In this document: one piece after another, positions 41,550 to 54,535 of the stretch
How the letters are laid out: every line of letters begins with the position of its first letter
Numbering within the stretch: position 1 is the first letter of the stretch
Source: Gracilariopsis chorda
Taxonomy: Eukaryota > Rhodophyta > Florideophyceae > Gracilariales > Gracilariaceae
Assembly: GCA_003194525.1 (NCBI GenBank)
Contig: NBIV01000001.1
Location: forward strand, 310,001-374,000
Direction of reading: 5' to 3'
Length of the DNA: 64,000 nucleotides
Program-made: the position numbers and the translations under genes
Notes under the pieces: generated by a model
The model's input: the letters and a program-made list of their open reading frames with translations, nothing else
Databases searched by the model: none
What the model was told of the DNA's origin: nothing

Positions 41550-43045
41550 TTAACTGGCTTCCATAATCAACGCCTTGGCGGAACGAGACTTCGATGCAGG
41601 GATACGAGCTCGAATTGCATCACCTTCCGCTTGCGCGTGTTGAATCAACTCCAGGTAGGTGGTGTTATGACGATCCTCCCGATATCGCGCCACCAGCGTA
41701 CGAATTGCCGGATCCAATCCATCGATGTACATGGTGCAGCGCTCTCCAGAGGAGTAAACATTTCCACACCTGTGGAAAGCCTTATTAAGGCGTACCGAGA
41801 ATTCGGTTTCCGTCTCTCCAGATTTCTGGCGGGTATCGCGTAAAGCGAGAATAGCCGCCTGAATAGCGTTGTTCGTCGCGTAGGATCGCAGGAGGTACTG
41901 AACCGCTTCCGGCCAGCACGTTACACCTCCTTCGGAGGCTCGGGAAGAACCTCTTACAGAGTTGTATTGATCCTCGGCGAGGCCACGTAGAAAATACGGT
42001 AGGGCAATAAACGCCTGTCCTTCGTTCATACCAAGTATGTCCGCTTCGGAAACGAACCTTCCGAGGAAGTCTAACACCAATATGGGATCCTCTCCAGAAA
42101 AAGACTGGTTACGAAGGGAAAGCTGCATCCGCTTTACGCAGTCCTTCACCTTACCCGTACCACGGGGTGTACGATCCAATGAGGAGTCCTCAAGCCGATA
42201 ATATCGGTACGATACCAACCTCTTGTAGAGGGGATTAGTACATTTGAGTTCCCTCAATCCTAAGTGTTTCCTCCCCTTCCTCCGGGGGCGAATCACACCT
42301 TGGGTGGAAGAAGACCGTTTAGAATGGGACGGGCGTCGGCGACGATCATCGCCCGACGAAGAATCCGACGACACCGAACCATCCGAATGGTGAGAATCCT
42401 GTGAAGACAGGGAGGAATCCGACGAGTCGGGATCGTGCTTGGGCTGCTTCTTACGAGTGCGGCGGGTAGAATCTTTCTTCTCGCGCTTCGCTTTTTGCGA
42501 GACAGCAGCGGCCTCACCCGGGACGTTGTCATCCATCAAGATAGTTTGCTCCAACGACCTCAGACGGGCACTGACACGATCAAATCGGGTTTCCACATTC
42601 TCCACATAGTTGGCAGGACCACCAAAACATTCCAACACAGTGTTGACATCCGCCCTTAAAAGGCGAATGTCCTCAGCCAAATCCTTCATAAAAGAGGTAT
42701 CAAACCTGGCACGCAGGGCTTCAACTCCTCCACGAGGGTATTGTGTGCTTCACGCACCTCATCAAGCTGCGCTTGGACACTAGGGGGGGCGTCGGTATCA
42801 GGTTCTCCCCTCCGGGGTGCAGCTACATCGGCAGAAGCCGGGTCGACACCAGAGTTGGGAGCGTCCTTCAACGCCTTAGGCGGGGGTTTCTGGGCTTTCG
42901 ACGAGTCTTGGCCCTTCGACTTGCCTTTCAAAGTGGCACGTCGAGGGTGGCCAGCGGGGACCTTCGAGATCTCTGCCTGTTCCACGTCACTGACGGAACG
43001 ACTCCGCGTGACAACGGGTTCGGCGGAGGATGGTCGCCGAGACAT
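41550..43045 (-). other. Gypsy A gag region
   Basis: Approximate limits; begins MSRRPSSAEPVVTRSRS, closely like the Gag start of Gypsy B (MSRNPSDAEPVVTRSRS). It has a basic/Ser-Asp-rich middle and a helical capsid-like part (KDCVKRMQLSLRNQSFSGED, then VLDFLGRFVSEADILGMNEG). Fossil; broken. Confidence 0.8.
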
Positions 43046-43134
43046 GTGTAGACCAAACCTCCCACGAAGTGGTAAGAAACCAAAAGTTTGGACAGTGAAT
43101 CTCCGAGGAGAGGTAATACAAAACCTAACCGTTT

Positions 43135-43156
43135 CCGATTCTAGGTCGGGAGACCA
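43135..43156 (-). promoter_or_regulatory. Gypsy A primer-binding site
   Basis: Three bases inside the 5' LTR, the minus strand reads TGGTCTCCCGACCTAGAATC and two further bases, identical over 22 nt to the site in Gypsy B. Its complement ends ...CTAGG-TCGGGAG-A-CCA, which fits the 3' T-stem, acceptor strand, discriminator base and CCA of a tRNA. The tRNA is not identified. Confidence 0.8.
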
Positions 43157-43159
43157 CTT

Positions 43160-44060
43160 TGTAGTGCAATACCCGCAAGCGGGACAACACACGAAGACGT
43201 TCGGATCTTCCCCTCTGGAGGGTAACACACCGAACGGAGCCTCTCCGGATGAGCACGACGCAGTCGGGTTGTAAAGCCGAGGCTCACCCTCACGCCAAGC
43301 GGGGAGAGTTGAAACGGTAGGATTAGGACCACCACGAATGAGAAAACAGCCCTTCCAAGGAGTACGAGTCCACGTAAGTGGGGGAAGACGTCACGGGATA
43401 CCGGCACGAGAGACACGCGTCAACGGTGACGAGCAACCACACAAAGGGGTAGAAACCACGAGAGTGGGGTAAGGGAAATACGGGGGATGCCCGATTGGGG
43501 GCGACAGGGGTGTGGGCCAACGGAACCACGGAAAAAGGTACAAAGGAACCCTATACACGGGCGAGAACACGGCGGTGGTGAATTAAGTGACAAGTGCCCA
43601 AGGCGGTGATACTCCTAGTGACGCAGGGTGGATAGGTCTACCGTTAGTAACGCGGCTTTACCTCCGAGGAGTGTAGAAGACTCGCGAAAGCGGAAAAGAC
43701 TTAGAGCCAAGAACCCTGGTTGGGGAAGTTTACTCAGTGTCAGGGCGAGGTCGCCGAGCCACTATATAGTGTTGTAATCTCCCTACTGTAGCGTAGATAA
43801 ATAATAAATAATAAATATAAGTTAACTAAATGTCCACACCGTGGTGCCAACCTCCTCTTGACTATCCGTGTCACACGTGGTCCACTCACGCCTTGGGCGG
43901 CACACGGCGCATGCACAGGTGTGCACCTGGTCCACAGTGCGGATCCGCTGAGGGCTGAGACACCCGTTAATAGCGGTAGTAATCATAGACACGCGAAAGC
44001 GGCAAAAACATCAAGCCCACAGGGCATCGCTGAGTCTTCCTCCTTGAGGATTGCACTTCA
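43160..44060 (-). repeat. Gypsy A 5' LTR
   Basis: 901 bp, about 98.8% identical by hand count to 32424-33323. It is followed at 44061 by the ATTAC duplication, where the Copia element resumes. Confidence 0.95.
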
Positions 44061-44179
44061 ATTACTCTACGATTAGTAACCAATACCAATAGGCTAATTT
44101 TGTACGAGTAAAGCTTAGTTAAACACAGTACTCTATTATATTAGCATACATAGCACTGTATTAATTTGTTTAGTTCATC

Positions 44180-45608
44180 ATGCCGCCACTTAACGGAAAT
44201 TTTACTACCAATGTTAGGTATTCAAATCCGCAGCAACGACAATTTATCGAATTTATTAGGAATATTCAGGAAAACAGTTCCCAAGCAGAGCCTGCTCAAG
44301 TAATCGAACTTCTGAGAACTGAATACCCTCCAGATAAGCTACTCACTTTTACAATATTAAGTAATGGATTGCTTATGCGTAAGTTTGCAAAGTTCTTAGA
44401 CGATCGTGTAATTAGTCTCGCAGAACATGAAAGCGGTCACCTCTTAAAAAGAATTGCCAAAACAATTTTTGAGGAGTCTCATTTAGAAGATGCTTTCACT
44501 GCTATAGATTTATTCGAGCAAACGCCGGCACCTGCTCCGCCTACCCGACAACAACCACAGAGATTTGCAGACGTCGAAGAAGAAACTGAGGTTGAGCAAC
44601 AACGGGAGCTCTCACCTCCGAAACGCGTGAATGAGCAAACTCGCCAACGCCAGCCATGGCGTGCTCACAACGTTACCAATGAGCCACAAACGAACTTTGG
44701 AGACAGCCGAGACAGGATAGCTCACTATATTGCGTCTCGTTTCAAAGATCAATCTTCTAAATTTTCAGGAGCCCTTGGTGAATGTTGGGAGGAATTTCTG
44801 AGCGAATATAGGTATGCCGCTCTAGATTACAATCTATCCAACCATCAACGACTCCAATATTTACACCACCTTTTGCGTGGAAACGCGGCAAAGCGTTTTT
44901 ACGTACAAAGCGTTGATGGCAGAGTGCGAAGTTTCAGGGAAGCTTCAGCAGTAATGGAAAAGGAGTATAATTCTCTTTCCCGTCAGAACCGCATTGCTGC
45001 CTATTTACGTAACTTACGAAACCAAAAATTTGTTTCAAAGAGCTCTTCATTAAGCGACGCTTTGGAGAAACTCCACGAAGAAATTTCGAAGTTGTCCCCA
45101 CAAGGCCCTATGCACTGCCGATCCGAGCGCAACAGAATCGAATATTTACAGAATGCTGTAATTGGTAATTCCTGGGCGCGAGATGCCTGCAGCAGGGCCA
45201 ATGCAGGACTGATTAGTTATCATGAACTTTACGGTCAGTTGGAAGCCGCAATTCAACTCGATCAAGAAGAGAAAAATCGGTCGCATGCGAGATCAAAAGA
45301 GTCTTCAGTTGGACTCACTTTCCACCGACTATTTTCAGAACTCTGACACGAGTGAAACGTTCTATGCTGGCCAATCCCGATACGTACGTCACCTGCATTC
45401 CACAAACCGGACAAACTTTTGTCAATCCAAAAGCAGACGAAATGTTACCTGTTGGAATTGTGGTAAATTCGGACATGTTGTTGCCGAATGTAGGCAACGC
45501 AAGGACCTCACCAACAATGCCGCCAACCGTGTGCAATATTTGCAACGCAACGGCTACAAGGATCAGAACAAGGCTTTGAAACGTGTCCTGTATGAAATCT
45601 GCCAACAG
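44180..45608 (+). other. Copia element part: gag region
   Basis: Approximate limits. Starts MPPLNGNFTTNVRYSNPQQR. Includes a Gln/Pro/Glu-rich linker, a capsid-like helical block (KFSGALGECWEEFLSEYRYA, HHLLRGNAAKRFYVQSV) and a CCHC nucleic-acid knuckle (CWNCGKFGHVVAEC). Gag packages the element RNA. Gypsy B has inserted downstream of the knuckle, after the AACAG at 45604-45608. Fossil; broken. Confidence 0.8.
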
Positions 45609-46435
45609 TGAAGTGCAACGCCCTCAGGGAGGGATTCTTGGTACTTGATCGTTTTCCCGATATTATCGGTTGTGTAGAGTGTATATGAACTACGCCCCAC
45701 AATGGTGGGTACGGACACGTGGGACACGGTTTTGGGTCAATTGGCGGTTGGCCACAGTAGTGGAGGTTGCCACGAAATGTGGAGTATTTTAGTTAATATT
45801 ATTTATTACTTTCACACCCATTTCTGGGAAGCTAGTACTTAGTGCGACGGCGCACTGCCGTCGCACCGGTAAACCTTCCCCAAGAAGGGACCCCAACCTG
45901 GGGAATTGGCTCTAGTTGTTGCCGCTTGCGCGCGTGCTCTACTCCTCCTTGGAGGGAAACGCCGTAAACCACGGGACATCTAACCCCCTTGCACATGTAA
46001 AGAAGCCTATCCTTGGGAGTATAATTGTTCCAATCATATTGGTGTTTCGCTCTGAATAGGGAGTCCTGTCCACCGGCATTGCCGTATCTGTTCGTCGCTC
46101 TCGCGACTCACTTCGTCCTCTCTTCCTCCTCTTCGCCCTTCCTTTTCCCCCTTTTTAGGGTAGCACCTCCCGCTATCTGCGGCCCTCGTGCGCGCATCCG
46201 CTCACACACCCCCACCTACGTGGAAACATACCTCTACTGAGGATCACACCCCGCTCACGCGGATACCGATTCTTCGCCTTCACCTCCCTGCACGAGTCGC
46301 GACAGGTGTCCCTGGTCTTACAAACCGGCTTCGCCGTGACACCTCTGGGAGGGCTCTACCCAACTGGGTTCACCTCGTGAGAGGAAGATCCCGAACGTCT
46401 TTCGGTGTTTTTCCCCTTTGGGGCATTGCACCATA
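45609..46435 (+). repeat. Gypsy B 5' LTR
   Basis: 827 bp, begins TGAAGTGCAACGCC; pairs with 55173-55997. A TATAAT-like box lies near 46020. Its ends resemble those of element A's LTRs, though the interior differs. Confidence 0.93.
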
Positions 46436-46438
46436 AAA

Positions 46439-46460
46439 TGGTCTCCCGACCTAGAATCGG
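46439..46460 (+). promoter_or_regulatory. Gypsy B primer-binding site
   Basis: Starts TGGTCTCCCGACCTAG three bases after the 5' LTR; all 22 bases are identical to the site of element A, so both used the same tRNA primer. Confidence 0.8.
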
Positions 46461-46542
46461 TTTTTTTGTTTTCCATCTTACGAGGTTTATTTTCATTCAC
46501 CGGAAGTTCCGTGATCGTTTCTCGTCGTAACGGTATTTTCTC

Positions 46543-48070
46543 ATGTCGAGAAATCCCTCCGATGCGGAGCCAGTGGTGACGCGTAGTCGCTCCCGCGACA
46601 ACGCGGACACTTCCGAAGTCCGGTTCGTACCCCGTATCCCTATACGGACAAGTTCCAGCCGTGCTGGCGCCGCTTCATCGCGGAATGATACCCCCGACCG
46701 GGAACCCCGGAACCTCCTTTTGCCCTCGTTATCACCCTCGCAGGGGAATGCAGCATCGACTCCGGCTGTTGCCGCAGTGCCCCAGGCACCCCGGCCCGCT
46801 CCCGCTGTCGTGGCTTCAAACCCCCGTGGGACGGGCGATAACACCCCAGAGGGGACTTCCCTGGAATCCCAGGTCCACGCTCTTTGGACCGCCCATGTCA
46901 CCCTTGTAGGGGAACTAAAATCCCTCCAAGAGGTGGTCTTGGCCACCCCCGTAAAGGAGGTTGCCGACGAATTCCGTATTTTATGGTCTGACGTCAAATC
47001 CGTGTTGGAGAGTTTGGGACAACCCGCCACCTTCATTGAAGGAGTTGAAGCCCAATTTGATCAGATTGGTGCCCGCCTGGAGGCGCTGGATCAGTTCGTC
47101 CTCATGGACAAACCATCCCCGGATGATCCAGTAAACGAGGCATCGCACAACGACCAGCTTGCTGGGAAGAAGAAACGCGGTCATCGACGGAAACACCACC
47201 AAAAATATTCGGACTCTGATTCTTCGACATCGTCGGACGCATCCCGAAACCACTCGGTTAGCTCGAGCTCCTCGGACTCCGACTCGGAGGACGAGAAGCG
47301 AGGCTACTCCTCCCGCTCGAAGCGGTCATCGGCCACTGAAGGTGTGGTCCGAACCCGCCAGAAGGGGAGAAGACACCCCGGTCTCCGGGAATTGAAACAG
47401 ACGAACCCGGATTACCGGAAGCTTTTATCATACCGGTACTACCGGCTCGAAGATTCGTCACTTGGACGTACGCCCCGTGGTACGGGAAAGGTGCGAGAAT
47501 GCATTAAGCGAATGCAGCTCTCGCTCTGCAACCAGTATTTTACTGGAGAGGACACAGTCCTAGTACTGGATTTCCTATCCCGCTTTGTAGCGGAGGCCGA
47601 TATCCTCGGTATGAATGAGGGACAAGCCTATTTGGCTTTACCGTATTTCTTACGGGGAGTGGCGGAGGACCAATACACCTCTGTCAGAGGATCTTCTCGC
47701 GCCTCCGAGGGAGGGGTTACTTGCTGGCCGGAGGCTGTGCAGTGTCTTCTGCGCTCTTACGCCACAAACACCGCCATTCAGCAGGCTATCCTCGCTTTGC
47801 GAGATACACGCCAGCGTGCTGGAGAGACCGAGACTGATTACTCGGTGCGCCTTAACAAGGCTTTCCAGAGATGTGGTAACGTATTCCCCGCTGGGGAGTG
47901 CAGTACCATGTTCATCAATGGTCTTGACCCGGCAATCCGGAGTTTAGTTACCCGTTATCGGAGGACAAGCGGAGGATCACCTACCTTGAGCTGGTCCAAC
48001 ACGCTCGAGCGGAAGGGGATGCACTTCGTGCAAGAACTCCGAATAATCGGTCAAAATCCGCCAATGCGTT
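46543..48070 (+). other. Gypsy B gag region
   Basis: Approximate limits. Begins MSRNPSDAEPVVTRSRS. Ser/Asp-rich basic middle, then a capsid-like helical part (CIKRMQLSLCNQYFTGED, LPYFLRGVAEDQY) closely like that of element A. Fossil. Confidence 0.82.
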
Positions 48071-51000
48071 GTTGCTAGAAAGCGAAGCTTCCTCACTCCC
48101 GCTCACTGCGGATGGGAACCCTGGACAGCGATTTGATACCGTGCATTTAGTGCAGGGGGATGGTGTGTCGATACCCACCAGTGATTTGCCGTCAACGACG
48201 GAGATGACCCGTGATACGGGAACAGAAGATCCCGTTCTATACGGCGGTAACGGTCGGGTCCAACCCCAACGACTCCCGTTTTCAAACGTTCATTCCCGTT
48301 ACCAACAGCCTGGATGGACTGACACCCGCCCTGCGGTTCGCTTCTCCGATACTCGGAATAATAATCCACGTGTCGCTGTATTGGCTCTCATTTGCCACCT
48401 GTGCTATGCCCATGGCCATACCTCACCTTAGTGTATTTGTTCACTGAAGGATATGGCCAAGGTAGTGGCAAATTATGAGGCCCTCACTCCAGAGGAGAAA
48501 CGTTCCGTCCCGACGGCTTCCTACCTCCGTGCAAAAACAGACTTTTCCCATGCCCTACCTCAGACCCCGCGTGCGCGGCAAGCTTCATACACCCCGATTC
48601 GGGAGATCACGCAACCATCCGTCGCAACCCCCGCTTATGCGGATAGAAACCCCCGTCAACGGGATGAAGCACTCGTTGTCGAGGAAACCAACCCACAGCC
48701 GAAGGCAGAAAACTAAATGAGGGAGTCTCCCCTTTGGGAGAGGCGTCCTCAAAAACGAGGCTGTTGGCGCCCGAGGCATCCCCGCCTCGCTCCCCGGTAA
48801 AAGTCCTCTCGAGGAAAGACACCACTGACGCGGACTCTGCGCACCTCGTTGTGTTGTGTCGCCCGTGGATACGGAGTAAAAATCCCCGGATTCTCGGTAG
48901 AGTCTTGGTCTTGGCCAAGCGCAATTATAAGGTCTATGTCGACCTTGGCCTTGATCCCCAGTTTATGGTGAGGTTTCTCACCGTCCTGGATACAGGTGCA
49001 GGCCCCAACTTTGTTGTGGAATCATTGTTACCCCCGCTTTTGCGGTCTCGTATCCGCTCTGACGCGGTCCCCGACATTTCGGATGCGAACAACAATCCGT
49101 TACAAACGGTGGGCACAGTGGACCTCGTCGTGAGACTTGGTACCTCTGTGGTGAAGTTGGACTTCATCGTTTGCCGTTCATTGGCAGCACCAGTCATACT
49201 GGGATCTGATTACTGCGACAGATTTCTCGACGCAATCAGGCCCCACTTCAGGCGTGTAGAACTTGACGACGGATCGTCGGTTCCGATTGTTCGCCGCCCG
49301 CTAAAGCGGTTGTCTCGGAAACAAGTTCCGCTCCCTGCTGCGCAGGAACCACCGCCTGCGTCCCGCGAGTCCACCAAGCTCCGCGTTGCTGCCTCGGTTT
49401 CTATACCGGCTGAGTCCCAAGTCTGAGTGCAGGTAAATTCCCGTCAACACGGTCTTCGGGTTATACAACCCCTTGCCTCGTTGTACGAGAAATCCCAGCT
49501 GGCGCTGGCTAATGGAATTGTCTCCATTTCCCCGGATGTTCCTTTCCGGATATTGATTGCCAACCTTGGCAAACACCCCCAGTATCTGGTGAAACACCAG
49601 GTAATTGGGAGTGTAACCACCCATCCTATGGGAATGCTGCCAACGAAGATGACAGCCGCCGATGTACTCGTACTTACCACCTCTTCTGAGGAGTTCGCCC
49701 CGCCGTCCGAAGACGTCAAGTCTAAGGAGGGGGAGGAAACCGCTACGTCAGCGTCGAACACACCGAGTACCTCGGAATTGCGAACCAAACCTGTTCCACA
49801 GGACAATGCTCCATCGAGCAACGACCGGATTGATCCGGAAAAGGCACTTGAAGCGCTGGACATCAGCCACGTGCCAGAGTCGCACCGCGACAAACTCCGG
49901 ACAATGTTACGGGAATTCACCACAATGTGGGATGGCTCGCTTGGCGAGATTAACGCAACGGAACACCGGATCGATTTAATCCCCGGTGCGCGACCGGTTG
50001 CACAACCCCCTTACAGGGCAGGTCCGAAAGCTCGGGAAGAGGAGCAGTCCCAAGTGGACAAGATGCTCCGCGCAGGTGTGATTGAGCCCGCTCAATCACC
50101 CTGGGCATCCCCAGTTGTACTGGCTTTAAAGGCCGACGGAACCTGGAGGTTCTGTGTCGACTACCGCCGGCTCAATGCCGTGACTGTTAGGGACACGTAC
50201 CCCATCCCTCGTATGGACGAGTGCATTGACTCCCTTGGAGACGCCACCGTGTTCACGGCCCTTGATGCCAATTGGGGATATTGGCAAGTACCTGTCAGAC
50301 AGGAGGATCGCGACAAAACCACATTCACCTGCCACGCAGGGACCTACCGCTTCAAGCGGATGCCATTTGGGCTGACTAACGCCCCCGCCACCTTCCAACG
50401 TGTAGTAGATATTCTACTCAACCGCTTTAAGTGGCGGAGTTGTCTGGTCTACCTTGATGATATTATCATCTTCTCCAACTCGTTGGACGACCATCTCACT
50501 CACGTCCGAGACGTGCTGACCGTACTCCGCGATGCGGGAATTACCCTCAAGTTGAGGAAATGCGAGTTTTTCACAGATACTGTGAGGTATCTGGGTCACA
50601 TTATCCGTCCTGGACGGTTAGCGATCGAGAAAGCTCGAGTCAAATCCCTCGTTGAGGCGAAAGAGGGCCGTACTCAAACGGAACTGCGCTCCTTTTTGGG
50701 GCTGGTCAACGTCTATCGACGGTTCATCCCGAACTTTTCGGATACCGCGGCGCCCCTGAACGCGTTGTTACGAAAGGGGAACCCCCCAAAACTGGGAACA
50801 ATTACGCCCGAGCAATCGGAAGCCTTTAACTCCTTGAAGAAGGCTGTCACATCAGCACCAATCGTACATCTCCCAAAACTTGGGTTGCCATACTCCGTAG
50901 ATACGGACTCGAGCGACTACCAAGTCGGGTGTGCTCTTTTTCAAACCACCCCCGAGGGGGAACGACACCCAATTGTTTATTGGTCGCGCTTGCTCAATGT

Positions 51001-54000
51001 TCATGAGCGGAACTACTTCGTATCGGAGAAAGAGTGCCTCGCCGTCGTATGGGCGATGACCACTCTGCGCCCCTACCTTATGGGAGTTCACTTCACCGTG
51101 TACACGGATCATTCCTTATTGAGATGGTTAATGAATATCTCTGACCCGTCGGGACGCCTCATGCGCTGGAGACTCCGCCTCGCGGAATATGACTTTCAAG
51201 TCATTTATAAAAAGGGCGCGCAGAACACCCAAGCCGACGCCCTGTCGCGTTTACCCACAAGTGGGGAAGCACTCCCAACGGAGGATGATGAAGTCCCATG
51301 TTTCATGGCCATAGAACCAGATGATCCGGGATATGCCGCCGAGGCTGGGCCAGAAAACTGGGACGAGGATGCTGACTTTGACGAACTACTCGCATCGCGA
51401 GATGAATCTGAGAACCCGTTACCGGGAAACTTTGTACCGGTATCACCGGAAGAAATGATCCGAGAACAATTTGGCGACCCATTCTGTACGAGGATTCGTG
51501 CCCGTATCAACGGTGGTGAAGATCTCCCTTTCGGGATAAACGACAAAGGCTATCTCGTAAGGAAGGTCGAAGCCCGCCCACAGATTGTGGTACCTCATTC
51601 CCTGCAGTCGCGGGTGTTATATCTATCACACTACGCCCCCATTGGAGGTCATCCAGGTGGGAGGAAACTCTACCTAACCCTGCGAAGGGATTTCTATTGG
51701 CCCACCATGGCGGTGGATTGCTACGCAACCGTGCGGCTTTGTAGCGAATGCGCGAAGAATCGGGTGAAACTCCGCAGAAATGCGAAGAAGATGAAACTAT
51801 TCCCCGCAAGGGCGCCGCGCGAGTTTATCGCGATCGATATTCTCGGACCACTACTCACCACGAAACGTGGAAACAAGTTTCTACTTGTCATTACCGACCG
51901 CTTTTCTAAGCTTGTACGGACTGTCCCTCTTCGGAGGATAACCGCTCTCACGGTGGCCCAGGCTCTGGTGACGCACTGGATTTTCGTCTACGGTCCCCCT
52001 GTGGAGGTGCTCTCCGATAACGGGAAACAGTTCGTGAGCAAGTTCTTCCAGGATGTTTGTCGCATCCTGGATGTCAAGAACTTGTTCAAGACTATCTACC
52101 ACACCCAGTGTAATGGGCAAGTTGAACGGTTTAACCGGACGTTACTCGCGGCGTTACGTTCCTACGTCGCAGACCACCCAAAGAACTGGGACATGTACGC
52201 TGATGCGGTAACCTACGCGTACAACACGCAGGTACACCGGACTACCGGAGTTTCGCCATTCGAGTTGGTTCTATCTAGAACACCCCCGCCTGTGGCGCTG
52301 GAACCCCAAGCTACCTTGGACAATTTCCCATCTGTGGGTATCTACCGGCAGCAATGGAAGCAATGGCTTTCCAAGCTGGTCCCCGCTGCGCGGATGTCGA
52401 TGGCACGGGCCCAAGCCGCTAACAAGCGGGATTTTGATGCTCGCTTGCGAGGGAAACCGTCCCCGAGTCGGGCGAATAACTATATCTTCATAAGGAAGGA
52501 GTACTACAACCCGGAACGGGAGAAGCGCCATAAACTCTCGCCTGTGGCGGATGGACCATTCAAGGTCATCTCTGTGAACACCGACACTGTCGTGGTAGAG
52601 ATGGGCGACACGCACGAACGGATGTCCCGTGATCGTGTTGTCCTTGCCCCTCCTCCCTCGTCAGAGGTACTCCTGGATCCAGGCAACCCCGTTTCTACGG
52701 ACTCTGCAACACCGGAACCATCCGGGAGTACTAGGCCTACGGTACTACCACACCCCAGCCGGGGACTCTCAGACCTACCGACCCTGTCGAACTCACCGCC
52801 TCAGCCGGGTAGTTTGGGCCTCTCAGCGCCCGCCCCTACCACGTCTGCCCCACTGGCGCGCATTTATACCCGCCAGGGGGGGAATGTTATCCCTTATCCC
52901 GCCGCTCCGTCTAAGGAGGGGGAGGAGAACACTCGTTTTAGAGGAACGATATCGCCGTCGCAACGGGAAACACACCGTAACATACGGAACACTGACCGTG
53001 GAGCACGGAGTATGTCACGCAACACTAATCCCCCGTTCTCGAGCAGTGTTGTGCAACAGGAACCAGACGCGCAGGCCCCGCAAAAGCGGCAAATACACCG
53101 TTTGTCACGGGAAAACGAGAAGCCTCCCTCCAATACCGCAGCAGCGGAAATGCAATCGCCCGATCCATCCCCGGAGGCATCGCCACAAACGCGGGAAATA
53201 TACCGTGCCACACGGGAAGTTGAAGCGCAACTACCGCACACCCCTGTTAGGGAATAATCCCCGATACGGGAGTATGGTGAAGATTGCCCCCAACCCCCTG
53301 AGCAGAGGGATGCATCGAAGCCACCATTGGCGGAAGCCCCCACGGAGAAGAGGCGTCCAGATACGCCAGCCTCACAGGGAAATACCCACAGCCCTCTTGG
53401 GGAAAAAGGCAGCCAAGCCGCAGTCGAAGCTTCAGGCCCTGGCGCGCAAGCGCCGGAAACGCCTCCCGTCGTTGACGGAATCGAAGCCCCCGCTCCGGGG
53501 AATAATTTGCGCCAACCCCCGCAACACTGCAGCGAAGAACCGAGGAACTCGGGAAAAACGCGCGCCATCGCACGCTCGAAACCGGTCGTACCGGACGCTG
53601 CTCCTCCTCATGGAGATAATGCACCGCGCTTAGCGGCAATTCCCCTAAAAAGGGTGTCATCGGCACCTGCCCGGAACCCCCCAAAGGAGAATTTTGACCA
53701 AAATACCGGTGTACCGGAGTTAGCCCCAGGCAACCCGTCAGTAACCGGGGACACCACGGCGTTGCCGGAACGTATGGTGCAGAGCGCTCGTGCACCTGGC
53801 AGGGAGGCGGAACGCTCACCAATCACCGTGTCGCACGGGACCCCGCAGGGGATGTCGCAAACGCCGTTCCCGCATACGCGGCAAAGAACCCGCAAGTTCG
53901 CGGTTCGCGAAGAAGACCGCACTCGCGGAGTTCAAGTCCCCCGCCGGTTGGCGGTTCGCCCGGCCTACTTTGAAGACGGGAACAACGACACCCCTCTGGG

Positions 54001-54343
54001 GAACGACTTGCCGGTGAAAACCGTGACGCCACACACCCTCTTGAGGGATATTTTCCCGCATGAGCAGCGGCCACTAGGACAGCGCACGGAAATGCTGGAG
54101 ACATCGCCGACAACCCGGATGGGGGGCAATATACCGCACAGCGGACAGCCCTCGCAAGGGAATACAACCACCACCCGGCACGGCCGGCAGGTCTACGAAC
54201 GAGAGTTCGTAGTAGACCGACTTGTCGGACACACCTGGGACCAGGATGGTATTCTACAATACCGCGTCCGCTGGTACGGGTATGACCCCAGTGGGGATAC
54301 GTGGGAGCCAATTGAACACCTCCCACGATCGCAGGTCGTGTGA
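48070..54343 (+). other. Gypsy B pol region
   Basis: Approximate limits. CCHC-like region near 48.4 kb, protease near 49.0 kb, RT near 50.1-50.6 kb, RNase H near 50.9-51.25 kb, integrase zinc-binding region and core near 51.6-52.2 kb, a Pro/Arg-rich tail, and a chromodomain at about 54.2-54.3 kb (VRWYGYDPSGDTWEPIEHL). Fossil; broken. Confidence 0.88.
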
Positions 54344-54535
54344 TACCACCGTCAAACGGGAACTGCAGCCCCACCCACGCTGGTTAATGCCCAAGTCGGG
54401 TAACGTTGCCGCGCGAGCGGAGGGCAGTAAGAAGGGATAGCAAGGGAAAGTCCGTCCAAGACGGGGAAGTCTAATTGGAAATCACCGTCCGAGACAGGAA
54501 AGTTTACCTAGCGGAGCAGCAAGCTCCATACTACA

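Larger units (their letters stand above)
32424..44060 (-). mobile_element. Ty3/Gypsy element A (chromodomain type), inserted in the Copia element; broken
   Basis: An 11.6 kb element read on the minus strand, flanked by ATTAC duplications (32419-32423 and 44061-44065). LTRs are 900 and 901 bp. Order on the minus strand: 5' LTR, primer-binding site (43135-43156), gag (from about 43045), CCHC knuckle (CHICYEHGHISPDC), aspartic protease (LDTGAGPN), RT (YLDDIIVFS), RNase H (TVDTDASDYQ), integrase with its zinc-binding region and core, a long low-complexity tail, chromodomain near 35470-35600, then an antisense open frame, purine tract and 3' LTR. The LTRs differ by about 11 substitutions and one indel (1.2%), the youngest of the three. 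It looks broken, with roughly four to six interruptions in gag-pol. Confidence 0.93.

Noticed and set aside
46188-46436. ORFs of 60-90 codons inside the Gypsy LTRs
   Set aside because: LTR sequence; the two copies of each LTR give the same chance ORFs and no gene is expected there.
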